Positions 1-8,832 of a stretch of DNA of 64,000 nucleotides are shown one piece after another. This stretch comes from Allobosea caraganae. Its GTDB lineage: Bacteria; Pseudomonadota; Alphaproteobacteria; Rhizobiales; Beijerinckiaceae. The stretch's first letter is position 1. Each line of letters opens with the position of its first letter. The position numbers were made by a program, and so were the translations under genes. The notes under the pieces are model-generated. The model ran no database searches. It was not told the origin of the DNA and saw only the letters and a list, made by a program, of their open reading frames with translations. Where the stretch lies: NCBI RefSeq assembly GCF_003351345.1, contig NZ_QQTO01000019.1, positions 744,001 to 808,000 on the forward strand. The letters run 5' to 3'.

Positions 1-298
1 CGCCAATATCGATGCCATCGTGGCTTCAAGCGAGCTGGAGGCGATCACCGGGCTCGACCGTTTCGCGCTGGCCCGGCATTTCCGCGCCTCGTTCGGCACC
101 AGCCCCTATAACTATCTCGTGATGCGGCGGCTGCAGCGGGCGCGCCGCCTGCTGCTCCAGGGCGTGCCACTGGCCGATGCCGCCTTCGCCTGCGGCTTCG
201 CCGACCAGAGCCACCTGACGCGGCAGTTCCGCCGGGCCTATGGCGTCACACCGGGGCGCTGGCGCGCCTTGCAGGCCGGAGACCGATCCCAGCCATGA
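1..298 (+). CDS. AraC-family transcriptional regulator, C-terminal part (cut by window edge)
   Basis: The reading frame is open from base 2, so the gene begins before the window. The visible 98 or so residues form the double helix-turn-helix DNA-binding domain of AraC/XylS regulators. The first helix region contains LARHFRASFGTSPYNYL and the second contains the family signature around ADAAFACGFADQSHLTRQFR, ending with YGVTPGRWRA. The N-terminal ligand domain is not visible, so the effector is unknown. The sugar-acid genes downstream on the same strand are possible targets, but that is only inference from position. Confidence 0.9.
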   Translation, partial: ANIDAIVASSELEAITGLDRFALARHFRASFGTSPYNYLVMRRLQRARRLLLQGVPLADAAFACGFADQSHLTRQFRRAYGVTPGRWRALQAGDRSQP

Positions 299-382
299 CG
301 GAAGTCGGCTTGCCCAGCCTGCCGCCGCCATGCATGAAGCATCTCCAAAGCCGGATCAGGTTTGCCGGCAGGAGTGCGCGCC

Positions 383-1366
383 ATGCAGCTTGGAATGATC
401 GGCCTCGGCCGGATGGGTGCCAATATCGTCCGCCGCTTGATGAAGGCCGGGCATGAATGCGTTGTCTATGACCGCGATCCCAAGCCCGGCGCGGCGCTGG
501 CCGGCGAGGGGGCCATCGCGGCCTCCGACCTCGCCGACCTCGTCTCCAAGCTGAAGGCGCCGCGCGCGATCTGGGTGATGCTGCCGGCTGGCGAGATCAC
601 CGAGGCGACGCTGAAGGAGCTGGCGGGCCTCGTGCTGCCTGGCGACACGCTGATCGACGGCGGCAACGCCTTCTGGAAGGACGATGTCCGGCGCGGCAAG
701 GAGCTTGCGGCCAAGGGCCTGCATTATCTCGATGTCGGCACCTCCGGCGGCGTGCATGGGCTCGACCGCGGCTATTGCCTGATGATCGGCGGCGCGAAGG
801 AGGCCTTCGACCGTCTGGAGCCGATCTTCAAGACGCTGGCGCCGGGCAAGGGCGGGATCGAGCCGACCAAGCATCGCGACGGCCGCAACCCGCGCTCGGA
901 GGAAGGCTATCTGCATTGCGGCCCGGTCGGCGCCGGCCATTTCGTCAAGATGGTCCATAACGGCATCGAGTACGGCATGATGCAGGCCTTCGCCGAAGGC
1001 TTCGACCTGCTGCGCAACGCCTCCGCCAAGGAAGGCCTGCCGCCGGAATACGGCTTCGATTTCGATGTCGCCGAGGTTTCCGAGGTCTGGCGCCGGGGCT
1101 CGGTCGTGACCTCCTGGCTGCTCGACCTCACCGCCGAGGCGCTCGCTGCCGACGAGGACCTCTCGGCCTATACCGGAAACGTCTCGGATTCGGGCGAGGG
1201 GCGTTGGACCGTCGAAGCTGCGCTCGACACCGCGACGCCGGCCGAGGTGCTGACGTCTGCGCTCTACACCCGCTTCCGCTCGCGCAAGGACCACACCTTC
1301 GCCGAGAAGATCCTCTCCGCCATGCGGGCCGGGTTCGGCGGCCATGTCGAGCCCAAGAAGCCCTGA
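383..1366 (+). CDS. gnd: 6-phosphogluconate dehydrogenase, decarboxylating (short YqeC/GndA type)
   Basis: Oxidative decarboxylation of 6-phosphogluconate to ribulose 5-phosphate in the cytosol. The 327 residues match the short form of the family (about 300-330) rather than the 470-residue enteric form. The N-terminus has the dinucleotide-binding [13 protein letters not shown] (residues 6-18), then [18 protein letters not shown], and the catalytic [13 protein letters not shown] with Lys near residue 189. The ATG at 383 is preferred over an in-frame TTG at 362 because a GGAG lies about 10 bases before it and the Rossmann strand starts at once. A gluconokinase follows 47 bases downstream, so the two probably channel gluconate into the pentose phosphate pathway. 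Confidence 0.93.
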   Translation: MQLGMIGLGRMGANIVRRLMKAGHECVVYDRDPKPGAALAGEGAIAASDLADLVSKLKAPRAIWVMLPAGEITEATLKELAGLVLPGDTLIDGGNAFWKDDVRRGKELAAKGLHYLDVGTSGGVHGLDRGYCLMIGGAKEAFDRLEPIFKTLAPGKGGIEPTKHRDGRNPRSEEGYLHCGPVGAGHFVKMVHNGIEYGMMQAFAEGFDLLRNASAKEGLPPEYGFDFDVAEVSEVWRRGSVVTSWLLDLTAEALAADEDLSAYTGNVSDSGEGRWTVEAALDTATPAEVLTSALYTRFRSRKDHTFAEKILSAMRAGFGGHVEPKKP

Positions 1367-1413
1367 ACGAAGAAGCGCTGAACAGCAGATTCCAAAAAGA
1401 ACTCCGGACAAGA

Positions 1414-1941
1414 ATGACTGATCTTTCGAAGAAGAGCGGCCCTGCCGTCATCGTCGTCATGGGCGTGGCGAGCTCGGGCAAGACCTCGCTCGGCGAGCGG
1501 CTCGGCGCGGCGCTTGGCTGGCCCTTCCGCGACGCGGATTCGTTCCACCCGCCGGAGAACGTCGCCAAGATGTCGGGCGGCATCCCGTTGACCGACGAGG
1601 ACCGCAAGCCCTGGCTGGCGGCGATCGCCGCCTGGATCGACGAGCTGCGCGCCACCGGCAAGCACGGCATCGTCACCTGCTCGGCGCTGAAGAAGGCCTA
1701 TCGCCGCATCATCGTCGGCGACCGGCCGGACGTGGCTTTGGTCTATCTCAAGGGCTCGCGCGAGCTGGTCGGCCAGCGCATGGCGCAGCGGCAGCACCAT
1801 TTCATGCCGCCCTCGCTGCTCGACAGCCAGTTCGCCACGCTGGAGGAGCCGGGGCCGGACGAGCGCCCGCTGGTGGTGCCGGTGGAACTGGCGAAGGACG
1901 CGATCGTCGAGCGGGTGCTGGCGGAGCTGAAGCTGGGCTGA
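1414..1941 (+). CDS. gntK: Gluconokinase, GntK family
   Basis: Phosphorylates D-gluconate to 6-phosphogluconate, the substrate of the dehydrogenase encoded just upstream. The 175-residue protein has the Walker A loop GVASSGKTS at residues 17-25, DADSFHPPENVAKMSGG, and the family block CSALKKAYRR followed by YLKGSRELVGQRM and HHFMPPSLLDSQFATLE, all typical of GntK. The start at ATG 1414 puts the P-loop at the usual distance from the N-terminus. An in-frame opening extends upstream into gnd but is not needed. Probably co-transcribed with gnd. Confidence 0.94.
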   Translation: MTDLSKKSGPAVIVVMGVASSGKTSLGERLGAALGWPFRDADSFHPPENVAKMSGGIPLTDEDRKPWLAAIAAWIDELRATGKHGIVTCSALKKAYRRIIVGDRPDVALVYLKGSRELVGQRMAQRQHHFMPPSLLDSQFATLEEPGPDERPLVVPVELAKDAIVERVLAELKLG

Positions 1942-1965
1942 GTGCTGAAGGTTGCCGACATGCTT

Positions 1966-2118
1966 CCTTCTCCCTCTTGCGGGAGAAGGCGCCGGCAGGC
2001 GGATGAGGGGTCGCGCTGCGCTTCGCACGCCTTGCCGCAGCTCCGAGTGGAGACGCCGGCGCGACCCCTCATCCGCCTCGGCTTCGCCGAGCCACCTTCT
2101 GGCGCAGGGGGAGAAGGG
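1966..2118. repeat. Palindromic intergenic repeat, family A (copy 1)
   Basis: A roughly 150-base inverted repeat. It starts with CCTTCTCCC and ends with GGGGGAGAAGGG, with inner arms GGATGAGGGGTCGCGC and GCGCGACCCCTCATCC around a variable core. The same outer and inner arms recur near 22787, 26327 and 61036, with a hairpin-only remnant near 62501. It lies behind gntK and before uxaA, where it could end or stabilise transcripts. No coding frame here is credible. Confidence 0.85.
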
Positions 2119-2242
2119 AAGGCGCGCGCGCCCTGCAAAGCCGCTCTACTTTTCAACCGATTGAAAAAGCGGGGCGCAAGGCGCATTGATTAAGGCGACG
2201 GCGGTATGGTGGCCGCCAACCCTTCAAGCCAATGGTCCCTCG

Positions 2243-3772
2243 ATGCTCGACAAGGTTCTGCCGCCGCGTACCCTGAAGCTCAATGCCGCCGACAACGTCG
2301 CGGTCGCGGTCGATCCGATCGACCCGGGCGTCACTGCCGCCGGCGTCGAGGCGCTGAAGCGGATTCCGCGCGGCCACAAGATCGCGCTTTCGCCGATCGC
2401 CAAGGACGAGCCGATCCGCAAGTTCGGGCAGATCATCGGCTTCGCCACGGTCGACATCCCGCCTGGCGAATGGGTGCACGAGCACAATACCGGCTTCCAC
2501 GCCTTCGAGCGCGACTATGCCTTCTGCGCCGAGGCCAAGCCGGAATTCGTGCTGCCGATCGAGCAGCAGGCGACCTTCCAGGGTTTTCGCCGCAAGACCG
2601 GCAATGCGGGCACGCGCAACTATGTCGGCGTACTGACCTCGGTGAACTGCTCGGCCTCGGCCGCGCGCTTCATCGTCGAGGAGGTCAAGCGCTCCGGCAT
2701 CCTCGCCGACTATCCGAATGTCGACGGCGTCATCGCGCTGACCCACGGCACCGGTTGCGGCATCGACTATAATGGCGAGAGCTTCGAGGTGCTGAAGCGC
2801 ACGACCTGGGGCTATGCCTGCAACCCGAACATGGCGGCCGTGCTGGTCGTCGGCCTCGGCTGCGAGGGCTTCCAGATCAAGCGCATGAAGGACGCCTATG
2901 GCGTCGAGGAAAGCGACGTCTTCCGCACCCTGACGATCCAGGAGACCGGCGGCACCAAGAAGGCGGTCGCCGCCGGCGTCGAGGCGCTGAAGGTGATGCT
3001 GCCGATCGCCAACAGGGCCACGCGCGAGACCGTGCCGGCCTCCGAGCTGTCGCTGGCGCTGCAATGCGGCGGCTCGGACGGCTATTCCGGCATCACCGCC
3101 AACCCGGCTTTGGGCGCGGCCGTCGACATCCTGGTCGAGCAGGGCGGCACCGCGATCCTTTCGGAGACGCCCGAGATCTACGGCGCCGAGCACCTGCTCA
3201 CCCGCCGCGCCGCCACGCGCGAGGTCGGCGAGAAGCTCGTCGGCATCATCAAGTGGTGGGAGGACTACACGGCGCGGGCCCGGATGGACATGAACAACAA
3301 CCCGTCGCCCGGCAACAAGGCTGGCGGGCTCACCACCATCCTGGAGAAGTCGCTCGGCGCGGCCGCCAAGGGCGGCACCAAGACGCTCGCCGCCGTCTAC
3401 CACTATGCCGAGCAGGTCAGGGACAAGGGCTTCGTCTACATGGACACGCCCGGCTACGATCCGGTGGCGGCGACGGGGCAGGTCGCCGGCGGCGCCAACA
3501 TCCTCGCCTTCACCACCGGCCGAGGCTCGGCCTATGGCTGCAAGCCGACGCCCTCGGTCAAGCTCGCCACCAACACGCCGATCTACGAGCGCATGATCGA
3601 CGACATGGACATCAATTGCGGCGACATCCTCGACGGCGTCACGCTGGAGGCGAAGGGCCAGGAGATCTTCGAGACCCTGCTGCGCGTGGCCTCAGGCGAG
3701 CGCTCGAAGTCCGAGCAGATGGGCTACGGCGATGTCGAGTTCGTGCCGTGGCAGATCGGTGCGACGATGTGA
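2243..3772 (+). CDS. uxaA: UxaA-family altronate/galactarate-type dehydratase
   Basis: A 509-residue member of the UxaA hydratase family. These enzymes dehydrate aldonic or aldaric acids such as D-altronate to 2-keto-3-deoxy acids. The N-terminal 100 residues form a SAF-like domain (KIALSPIAKDEPIRKFGQIIG, GEWVHEHN). The large catalytic domain follows with GTRNYVGVLTSVNCSAS, LTHGTGCG, CGGSDGYSGITANPA, and FTTGRGSAYGCKPTPSVK, including the conserved cysteines. The ATG at 2243 begins MLDKVLPPRTLKL, which fits family starts better than an upstream TTG at 2186. Exact substrate (altronate, galactarate or another) cannot be read from sequence. Its place after gnd and gntK points to sugar-acid catabolism. 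Confidence 0.85.
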   Translation: MLDKVLPPRTLKLNAADNVAVAVDPIDPGVTAAGVEALKRIPRGHKIALSPIAKDEPIRKFGQIIGFATVDIPPGEWVHEHNTGFHAFERDYAFCAEAKPEFVLPIEQQATFQGFRRKTGNAGTRNYVGVLTSVNCSASAARFIVEEVKRSGILADYPNVDGVIALTHGTGCGIDYNGESFEVLKRTTWGYACNPNMAAVLVVGLGCEGFQIKRMKDAYGVEESDVFRTLTIQETGGTKKAVAAGVEALKVMLPIANRATRETVPASELSLALQCGGSDGYSGITANPALGAAVDILVEQGGTAILSETPEIYGAEHLLTRRAATREVGEKLVGIIKWWEDYTARARMDMNNNPSPGNKAGGLTTILEKSLGAAAKGGTKTLAAVYHYAEQVRDKGFVYMDTPGYDPVAATGQVAGGANILAFTTGRGSAYGCKPTPSVKLATNTPIYERMIDDMDINCGDILDGVTLEAKGQEIFETLLRVASGERSKSEQMGYGDVEFVPWQIGATM

Positions 3773-3889
3773 TAGCGATCACATAAATCGCGTAAAGCGA
3801 TCGCTAAACGCCCCTACATCGATTGACTGCCTCCGAAGGCGCGGCGATACAGCCGCCTTTCCTTGGGTCAAGCGCCGGGGGGCGTTGCC

Positions 3890-4282
3890 GTGAACAAGAT
3901 TCTCTTCGTGACGATCCCGCGCGTGCTGCTCGGGCTGATCTTCCTCGTGTCTGCGATCGACGGCTTCTATTTCATCGCGACGGGCAACCGGCTGATCCAT
4001 CCGCCGACCTCGGTGCGGGGCGAGGCGTTCGAGCAGGCGCTGATGAACTCCGGCTTCTTCTGGCCGCTGCTCAAGACGATCAACCTCGCGGGTGCGCTCA
4101 GCCTGATCTTCAACGTGATGCCGGCGCTCGGCCTTGCCCTGATCGCGCCGGTGATGACGGTGATCGTGCTGTTCCACCTCACCATCAACCCGCCCGGCGT
4201 GCCGGTGGCGCTGATCCTCGTCGTGACCGGCGCGCTGCTGGCCTACGCCTATCGCGAGCGCTATGCGGCACTCTTGCGATGA
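3890..4282 (+). CDS. Small integral membrane protein, DoxX-like
   Basis: A 130-residue protein with four likely membrane segments, near residues 4-24 (ILFVTIPRVLLGLIFLVSAI), 60-78, 80-98 and 104-122. The helix pattern and the first helix resemble the DoxX/DoxD-like family, whose members are poorly characterised. A GTG start at 3890 follows a G-rich stretch (GGGGGGCG) at suitable distance. An earlier TTG at 3863 is possible. It converges with the aminotransferase gene, whose stop lies 3 bases away. No specific function can be assigned. Confidence 0.7.
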   Translation: MNKILFVTIPRVLLGLIFLVSAIDGFYFIATGNRLIHPPTSVRGEAFEQALMNSGFFWPLLKTINLAGALSLIFNVMPALGLALIAPVMTVIVLFHLTINPPGVPVALILVVTGALLAYAYRERYAALLR

Positions 4283-4285
4283 GGC

Positions 4286-5470
4286 TCAGGGGCCGAAGCC
4301 GCGCAGCCTGTCGCTCAGCTCGCCGATCCGGTCGGCGCTGACATTGGCGATTGCGACGCGCAGGTGCCGCTCCTGTCCGGGGCCGAAATAGGGGCCGGGC
4401 AGGGCGAGCACGCCGCGCTCCTGCACCAGCCGGCGCACCACCTCGGCCGCCGGCAATTCGGCGAAGGGGTGGGCGACATAGGCGAAATAGGCGCCGACTG
4501 CCAGCACCTGCCAGCCATTGAGCGGCGCCATCGCGGCGCGGAAGGCGTTGGCGCGGGCGTTGATCTCGGCGCGGTTGGCCTCGCGCCAGTCGCGGATGCC
4601 GTCGATACCCCAGGTGACTGCGGCCTGACCGGCGCGCACCGGGCTGATCTGGACGCAGTCGAGCACCTTGCCGATCTGGGCGATGATGGCCTCGCCGGCC
4701 GTGATCGCGCCGAGCCGCCAGCCGGGCACGGCATAGGCCTTCGAGAAGCTGTAGAGGCCGATCACCGAATCACGCCAGCCGCTTGCGGCGAAGACCTCAT
4801 GCGGCCTCGCAGCGCCAGTGGGCAGGAAGTCGCGATAGGTCTCGTCGAGAACCAGCCAGATGCCGCGCCTTTCGCAGAGCTCGGCGAAGGCGGCGATGGT
4901 GGCGGGCGGATAGACAGCGCCGGTCGGGTTGTTCGGCGTCACCAGCACGATGGCGCGGGTTTTTGCGTCGATCAGGCGCTCAGCCAGCGCGGCATCCGGG
5001 ACGAAGCCGGCGGCCGGGTCGCAGGGCAGCGGCCTGGGCTCGATGCCGAGCATGGTCAGCGTCATCTCGTGGTTGAAGTACCAGGGCGTCGGCAGCAGCA
5101 CGTTGTCGCCGGCCTGGGCCAGCGCCATCATGGTCATGACATAGGCCTGGTTGCAGCCGGAGGTGATCGCGATCTCGCCGGGCGTGAAGCTGTCGCCGTA
5201 GATCGCGCCGATCTCGGCCGCATAGGCCTCGCGCAGAGCGAGATCTCCGGTGATCGCGCCGTAGCGGGTGAATTCGGGCCTGGCGGCGGCCTCGGCCAGC
5301 TTTGCCAGCATGGCGTCGGGCGGCGGCGAGCCGGGCACGGCCTGCGAGAGGTCGATCAGCGGGCCGCTGCTGCCGTCATAGGCGCGGGCCCAGCCCTGCG
5401 CCTGCGGGATCGGCGGGGTGCCGGTGTCGATGAGGTCGGGGTTCAGCGCGGGGCGGGTCGTCTGGAGCAT
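4286..5470 (-). CDS. PLP-dependent aminotransferase, class I/II (fold type I)
   Basis: About 394 residues. The PLP lysine is in YSFSKAYAVPGWRLG, the asparagine/aspartate contacts in VLVTPNNPTGAVYPP and LVLDETYRDF, and the substrate arginine region near the C-terminus in HLRVAIANVS. These define an aspartate-aminotransferase-like enzyme, but the amino donor and acceptor are not clear. The ATG at 5470 (MLQTTRPALNPDL) is chosen. An in-frame ATG at 5530 would add 20 residues rich in Ala/Pro and reach close to the divergent sir2 start. The gene is divergent from sir2, so the two probably share the promoter region 5471-5564. Confidence 0.88.
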   Translation of the reverse strand: MLQTTRPALNPDLIDTGTPPIPQAQGWARAYDGSSGPLIDLSQAVPGSPPPDAMLAKLAEAAARPEFTRYGAITGDLALREAYAAEIGAIYGDSFTPGEIAITSGCNQAYVMTMMALAQAGDNVLLPTPWYFNHEMTLTMLGIEPRPLPCDPAAGFVPDAALAERLIDAKTRAIVLVTPNNPTGAVYPPATIAAFAELCERRGIWLVLDETYRDFLPTGAARPHEVFAASGWRDSVIGLYSFSKAYAVPGWRLGAITAGEAIIAQIGKVLDCVQISPVRAGQAAVTWGIDGIRDWREANRAEINARANAFRAAMAPLNGWQVLAVGAYFAYVAHPFAELPAAEVVRRLVQERGVLALPGPYFGPGQERHLRVAIANVSADRIGELSDRLRGFGP

Positions 5471-5564
5471 GGCTGAGCTTTGCGGCGCGGCTCTCCCCGC
5501 GTCAATCGGCTTGGACGCGAGGGGCGCCATGCCCCATATTGGCCTCGGGCGAAGAGAGTGGTCG

Positions 5565-6317
5565 ATGCAGCACGACAGCGAAGACGCGATCGCCGAACTT
5601 CACGCCATGCTCGACTGCGCCAGCGTGATCGTCGGCTTCACCGGGGCGGGGATCTCGACCGAATCCGGCGTGCCGGATTTCCGCTCGCCCGGTTCGCCCT
5701 GGATGGTCAACAAGCCGATCCCGTTCGACGCCTTCGTGCGCAGCCGCGCGGCGCGGATCGAGGCCTGGCGGCGCAAATTCACGATGGACGACCATTTCGC
5801 CGGCGCCGGGCCCAATCGCGGCCATCGCGCCCTGGCGCGGCTGATCGCGGACGGCCGCTCGCCCGGCCTGATCACGCAGAACATCGACAACCTGCACCAG
5901 GCCTCGGGCATTCCCGACGACAGGATCGTCGAGCTGCACGGCAACGGCACCTATGCGACCTGCCTGACCTGCGGCTGGCGGCATGAACTGGCCGCGATCC
6001 GGCCGGCCTTCGAGGCGAGCGGCGAGCCGCCGAGCTGCATCATGTGCGGCGGCGTGGTGAAGTCAGCGACGATCTCATTCGGCCAGGCGATGCCGCAGGC
6101 GCAGATGCTGCGGGCGCATGACCTGACCATGCGGGCCGATCTCTTCCTCGTGGCGGGGTCTTCGCTGGTGGTGTTCCCGGCCGCGACCTTTCCCGTCATC
6201 GCCAAGCGCAACGGCGCCAAGCTCGTGATCATCAACCGCGAGCCGACGGAGCAGGACGTGATCGCCGACCTCGTCGTGCGGGCCGAGATCGGGGCCGCAC
6301 TGGCGCCGCTGGCTTAG
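5565..6317 (+). CDS. NAD-dependent protein deacylase, Sir2 (sirtuin) family
   Basis: Removes acyl groups from lysine side chains using NAD+. The 250-residue protein has all sirtuin hallmarks: GFTGAGISTESGVPDFRSP near residues 23-41, TQNIDNLHQASG, catalytic His in VELHGNGTYATC, and four zinc cysteines in two pairs (CLTC and CIMC). The C-terminus has GSSLVVFPAATFP and IINREPTEQD. ATG 5565 gives a normal N-terminus and is preceded by a GAGAG stretch. This true deacylase should be kept apart from the SIR2-domain protein at 45736, which belongs to a different branch. Its TAG stop overlaps the first bases of a family E repeat. Confidence 0.93.
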   Translation: MQHDSEDAIAELHAMLDCASVIVGFTGAGISTESGVPDFRSPGSPWMVNKPIPFDAFVRSRAARIEAWRRKFTMDDHFAGAGPNRGHRALARLIADGRSPGLITQNIDNLHQASGIPDDRIVELHGNGTYATCLTCGWRHELAAIRPAFEASGEPPSCIMCGGVVKSATISFGQAMPQAQMLRAHDLTMRADLFLVAGSSLVVFPAATFPVIAKRNGAKLVIINREPTEQDVIADLVVRAEIGAALAPLA

Positions 6318-6458
6318 AGACCGTCCGAGAATTCTACTGGCGCGGCCGTCTGACGTGGCTGTCTGCGCTTCCGGTGCTCACGGACCAACGTCCGCTCCGC
6401 TCCGGTTCTCGACAGCCACGCCAGCCCACTCGCGCTGGCGAATTTTCAAACGGTCTCT
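6317..6458. repeat. Palindromic repeat, family E (copy 1)
   Basis: A 142-base element with terminal arms GAGACCGT and ACGGTCTC, a second pair ATTCTACTGGCG and GCTGGCGAATTT, and inner arms GTGGCTGTC and GACAGCCAC. It begins inside the stop codon of sir2 (TAGAGACC). Related copies lie at 36247, 55588, 55843 (opposite orientation) and, shortened, at 58341. Together with the following 140 bases it fills the gap before the cold-shock gene. Confidence 0.85.
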
Positions 6459-6600
6459 AAATAGGGCAGCATCTCTGCCAGATCAGCTGTGATTTTCACG
6501 CGTCTTGATGTGGATGATGCTGAGGCGGCTGTATCGCCACTCCGAAGCAATGGTATCGTGTGAGCACGAATCAAGTAGTTCGCGCGGAGATGAGCGGCAC

Positions 6601-7215
6601 ATGTCCGACGAGTTCGGTGAGAGTGGGCGACCACCGGTCGGTCCGATCCAATCCCTCAACCGCATCATGCGGCTGGACGGCCCCGAGGGGCTCACGCCCG
6701 AGACGGGCGTGGAGCTCGTCGGCTACGTCAAATGGTTCGACGTCAGCAAGGGCTACGGCTTCGTGGTGCCGGAGGATGGCAGCGCCGACGTGCTCGTTCA
6801 TGTCACCATCCTGAAGCGCGACGGCTTCAACGCCATCGCGGAGGGCGCGCGCATCGTCCTCGAAGTGATCGAGAAGGCGCGTGGCCGGCAGGCGATCCGC
6901 GTCATGTCGATCGACACCTCGGTGGCGCGCCACCCGGCCGAACTGCCGATGGCCCGCACCAACGTCTCGGTGACGCCGACAAGCGGTCTCGAGCGCATGG
7001 TGGTGAAATGGTTCAACCGCCTGCGCGGCTTCGGCTTCGTCTCGAAGGGTGAGGGCGCCCCGGACATCTTCGTCCACATGGAGACGCTGCGGCGCTACGG
7101 CATCGTCGAGCTGATTCCCGGCCAGACCGTGCTGGTGCGCTACGGACCCGGGCCCAAGGGCCTGATGGCCGCTGAGATCCGGCTCGAGCAGGGCGGCCCG
7201 CCGAGTTCGCACTGA
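6601..7215 (+). CDS. Cold-shock-domain protein with two CSDs
   Basis: A 204-residue protein carrying two cold-shock (OB-fold) domains. The first is at about residues 41-105 (GYVKWFDVSKGYGFVVPEDG, DVLVHVTIL) and the second at about 137-198 (MVVKWFNRLRGFGFVSKGEG, DIFVHMETL). Both keep RNP1- and RNP2-like aromatic motifs, so single-stranded nucleic-acid binding is likely. The two-domain arrangement is common in alphaproteobacterial CspA-like proteins. ATG 6601 is taken as the start. A GGAG lies about 14 bases upstream and the in-frame stretch before it has no similarity to CSD proteins. A good terminator follows. Confidence 0.9.
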   Translation: MSDEFGESGRPPVGPIQSLNRIMRLDGPEGLTPETGVELVGYVKWFDVSKGYGFVVPEDGSADVLVHVTILKRDGFNAIAEGARIVLEVIEKARGRQAIRVMSIDTSVARHPAELPMARTNVSVTPTSGLERMVVKWFNRLRGFGFVSKGEGAPDIFVHMETLRRYGIVELIPGQTVLVRYGPGPKGLMAAEIRLEQGGPPSSH

Positions 7216-7240
7216 AAACCGGAATTAGATTTGTAAAAGT

Positions 7241-7266
7241 GGGGCGCCGTTTCGGCGCCTCTTTTC
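7241..7266 (+). terminator. Rho-independent terminator of the cold-shock gene
   Basis: Stem GGGGCGCCG at 7241-7249, TTT loop, CGGCGCCTC at 7253-7261, followed by TTTT. It lies 26 bases behind the stop codon. Confidence 0.85.
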
Positions 7267-7302
7267 GTTCGAGCGGACTGCGATTACGCGGAAACCTCTC
7301 CG

Positions 7303-7409
7303 CGTCATCGCGGACAAGCGGCGAAGCCGCGTCGCTCCGGGATCCATCGTAGGGCTCTGGCGCTCTGCGATGGATCCCGGAGCTCCGTTTCGCTCCGTCC
7401 GGGATGACG
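7303..7409. repeat. Palindromic repeat, family B (copy 1)
   Basis: Outer arms CGTCATCGCGGA and TCCGGGATGACG, inner arms GGGATCCATCG and CGATGGATCCC. The same pattern recurs at 17800 and 20764, and in short form at 21179. The stretch 7216-7570 holds the terminator, this repeat and about 160 bases in which I see nothing else. Confidence 0.85.
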
Positions 7410-7570
7410 GCGCTTGATTCTGCCAGGTCACGGCGGGGTTAGGGAAGTTGGCGCGCGCCGGGGAACGCGCACCCGCGTATGCGCGTTTCTGGTATATGTT
7501 ATTCCAGACTTGCCGTTGAATTGGGCATCGTGCTTATTGTAAGAGCAGTGGCCCGTATCCAAGCGCTGGC

Positions 7571-8254
7571 TTGCCCGTGAAAATCTTCAGACCCATCCTT
7601 GCCGGCGCGACGCTTTCCGAACGCTCGGTGGCCTGCGCCGGGGCCTTCGTCGGCATTGCGCTGACGGCGGCGCTCGGCTTCCTGTTCCCGATCCACTCCC
7701 CATTGGTGGTGGCGCCGATCGGCGCTTCGGCGGTGCTGGTCTTCGCGGTTCCGTCGAGTCCGCTGGCGCAGCCCTGGTCGGTCATTGGCGGCAATACGAT
7801 CTCCGCTTGCGTCGGCCTTGCCGTCGCCTGGCTCGTTCCGGATGTCACGCTCGCGGCGGCGCTGGCGGTGGCGCTCGCGATCGCGGTGATGTCGCTGACG
7901 CGCTCGCTGCACCCGCCCGGCGGGGCCGTGGCGCTGACGGCGGCGCTGGGCGGCCCGGTCATCGCGGAGTGGGGCGTGTTCTTCCCGCTGGTGCCGATCG
8001 CGGTGAACTCGATCACACTGGTGGTGTTCGGGATGGCCTTTCACGCGCTGTCGCGGCGCTCTTACCCGCATCGCGCAGCGCCTGTCGAGGCCAAGGTTGC
8101 GGCGGCGAGCGCCACCTTCGGCTACAGCCCGAAGGATATCGACGAGGCGCTGGTGCAGATGGACGAGACCTTCGACATCGCCCGCGACGATCTCGACAAG
8201 CTGCTGCAATACGCAGAGGCGAGCGCTGCGCGTCGGCAGGCCCGCAATTCCTGA
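7571..8254 (+). CDS. HPP-family integral membrane protein
   Basis: About 227 residues with four to five membrane segments and the signature SLHPPGGAVAL near residue 114-124 that names the HPP family. Some family members transport nitrite in plastids and cyanobacteria, but whether this one does is unknown. The first segment is ACAGAFVGIALTAALGFLF. After the last helix there is a soluble tail (from about residue 172) predicted to be helical and acidic, without the CBS domains found in longer HPP proteins. Start codon is TTG 7571 or GTG 7577. No strong ribosome site helps to choose. Confidence 0.82.
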   Translation: MPVKIFRPILAGATLSERSVACAGAFVGIALTAALGFLFPIHSPLVVAPIGASAVLVFAVPSSPLAQPWSVIGGNTISACVGLAVAWLVPDVTLAAALAVALAIAVMSLTRSLHPPGGAVALTAALGGPVIAEWGVFFPLVPIAVNSITLVVFGMAFHALSRRSYPHRAAPVEAKVAAASATFGYSPKDIDEALVQMDETFDIARDDLDKLLQYAEASAARRQARNS

Positions 8255-8304
8255 GAGCCTGAATCCGCTTGTCGGCTTAAGCTTCTCTGCAGTAAGGCCT
8301 TTTT

Positions 8305-8384
8305 GTCATTGCGAGCGCAGCGAAGCAATCCAGGGAGACTAGGTGAGCGAGACCCCTGGATTGCTTCGCTACGCTCGCAATGAC
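8305..8384. repeat. Palindromic repeat, family C
   Basis: Arms GTCATTGCGAGCG, CGAAGCAATCCAGGG and their complements CCCTGGATTGCTTCG, CGCTCGCAATGAC enclose a short loop at 8337-8352. Only one copy is seen in this window. It lies between the converging ends of the HPP and ErpA-like genes and could end both transcripts. Confidence 0.8.
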
Positions 8385-8395
8385 GGTGGTGCAGA

Positions 8396-8746
8396 TTAAA
8401 GCGCGAAGGACGTGCCGCAGCCGCAGGAACTGGTCGCGTTCGGGTTGGTGATCCGGAAGGACTGGCCGATCAAATCGTCGACGAAGTCGATAGTCGAGCC
8501 TTCGAGCAGGTCGAGCGAGGTCTCGTCGATCAGGACGGTGGCGCCGTCGCGCTCGATCACGAGGTCGCCCGGCGCCCGCTCGCGGTCGACGTCGAAGATG
8601 TACTGGAAGCCGGAGCAGCCGCCGCCGGCGACGCTGACGCGCAGCATCGAGCCGGGCGGCTCCTTGGCCATCACCGCGAGAATCCGGTTCGCCGCCTTGC
8701 CGGTGACGGCGATGCCGCGCGGATTGACCTGAAGATCGGTCGACAT
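8396..8746 (-). CDS. erpA: Iron-sulfur cluster carrier/insertion protein, HesB/IscA/ErpA family
   Basis: A 116-residue A-type carrier that receives Fe-S clusters and passes them to apoproteins. The three conserved cysteines are present: one in AGGGCSGFQY (about residue 44) and the pair in NATSSCGCGTSF near the C-terminus. Other family features are the start AVTGKAANRI and VIERDGATVLIDETSLDLLEG. ErpA is the likeliest assignment, but IscA/SufA-type naming is equally possible from sequence alone. It is divergent from dgt, with 86 bases between starts that must hold both promoters. Confidence 0.88.
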   Translation of the reverse strand: MSTDLQVNPRGIAVTGKAANRILAVMAKEPPGSMLRVSVAGGGCSGFQYIFDVDRERAPGDLVIERDGATVLIDETSLDLLEGSTIDFVDDLIGQSFRITNPNATSSCGCGTSFAL

Positions 8747-8832
8747 GAAGAGATGCTCCTTGCACCTTTGTTACAGCCGAAGGTAATTGCGCTGCAGCGC
8801 CGATACAAGCTTGGGGCGCCGACAGGTCCGCC

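Noticed and set aside
5565..6317. Sir2 deacylase as part of the defence system
   Set aside because: It has zinc cysteines and TQNID of true deacylases, host-like composition and lies 40 kb away from the SIR2 pair.
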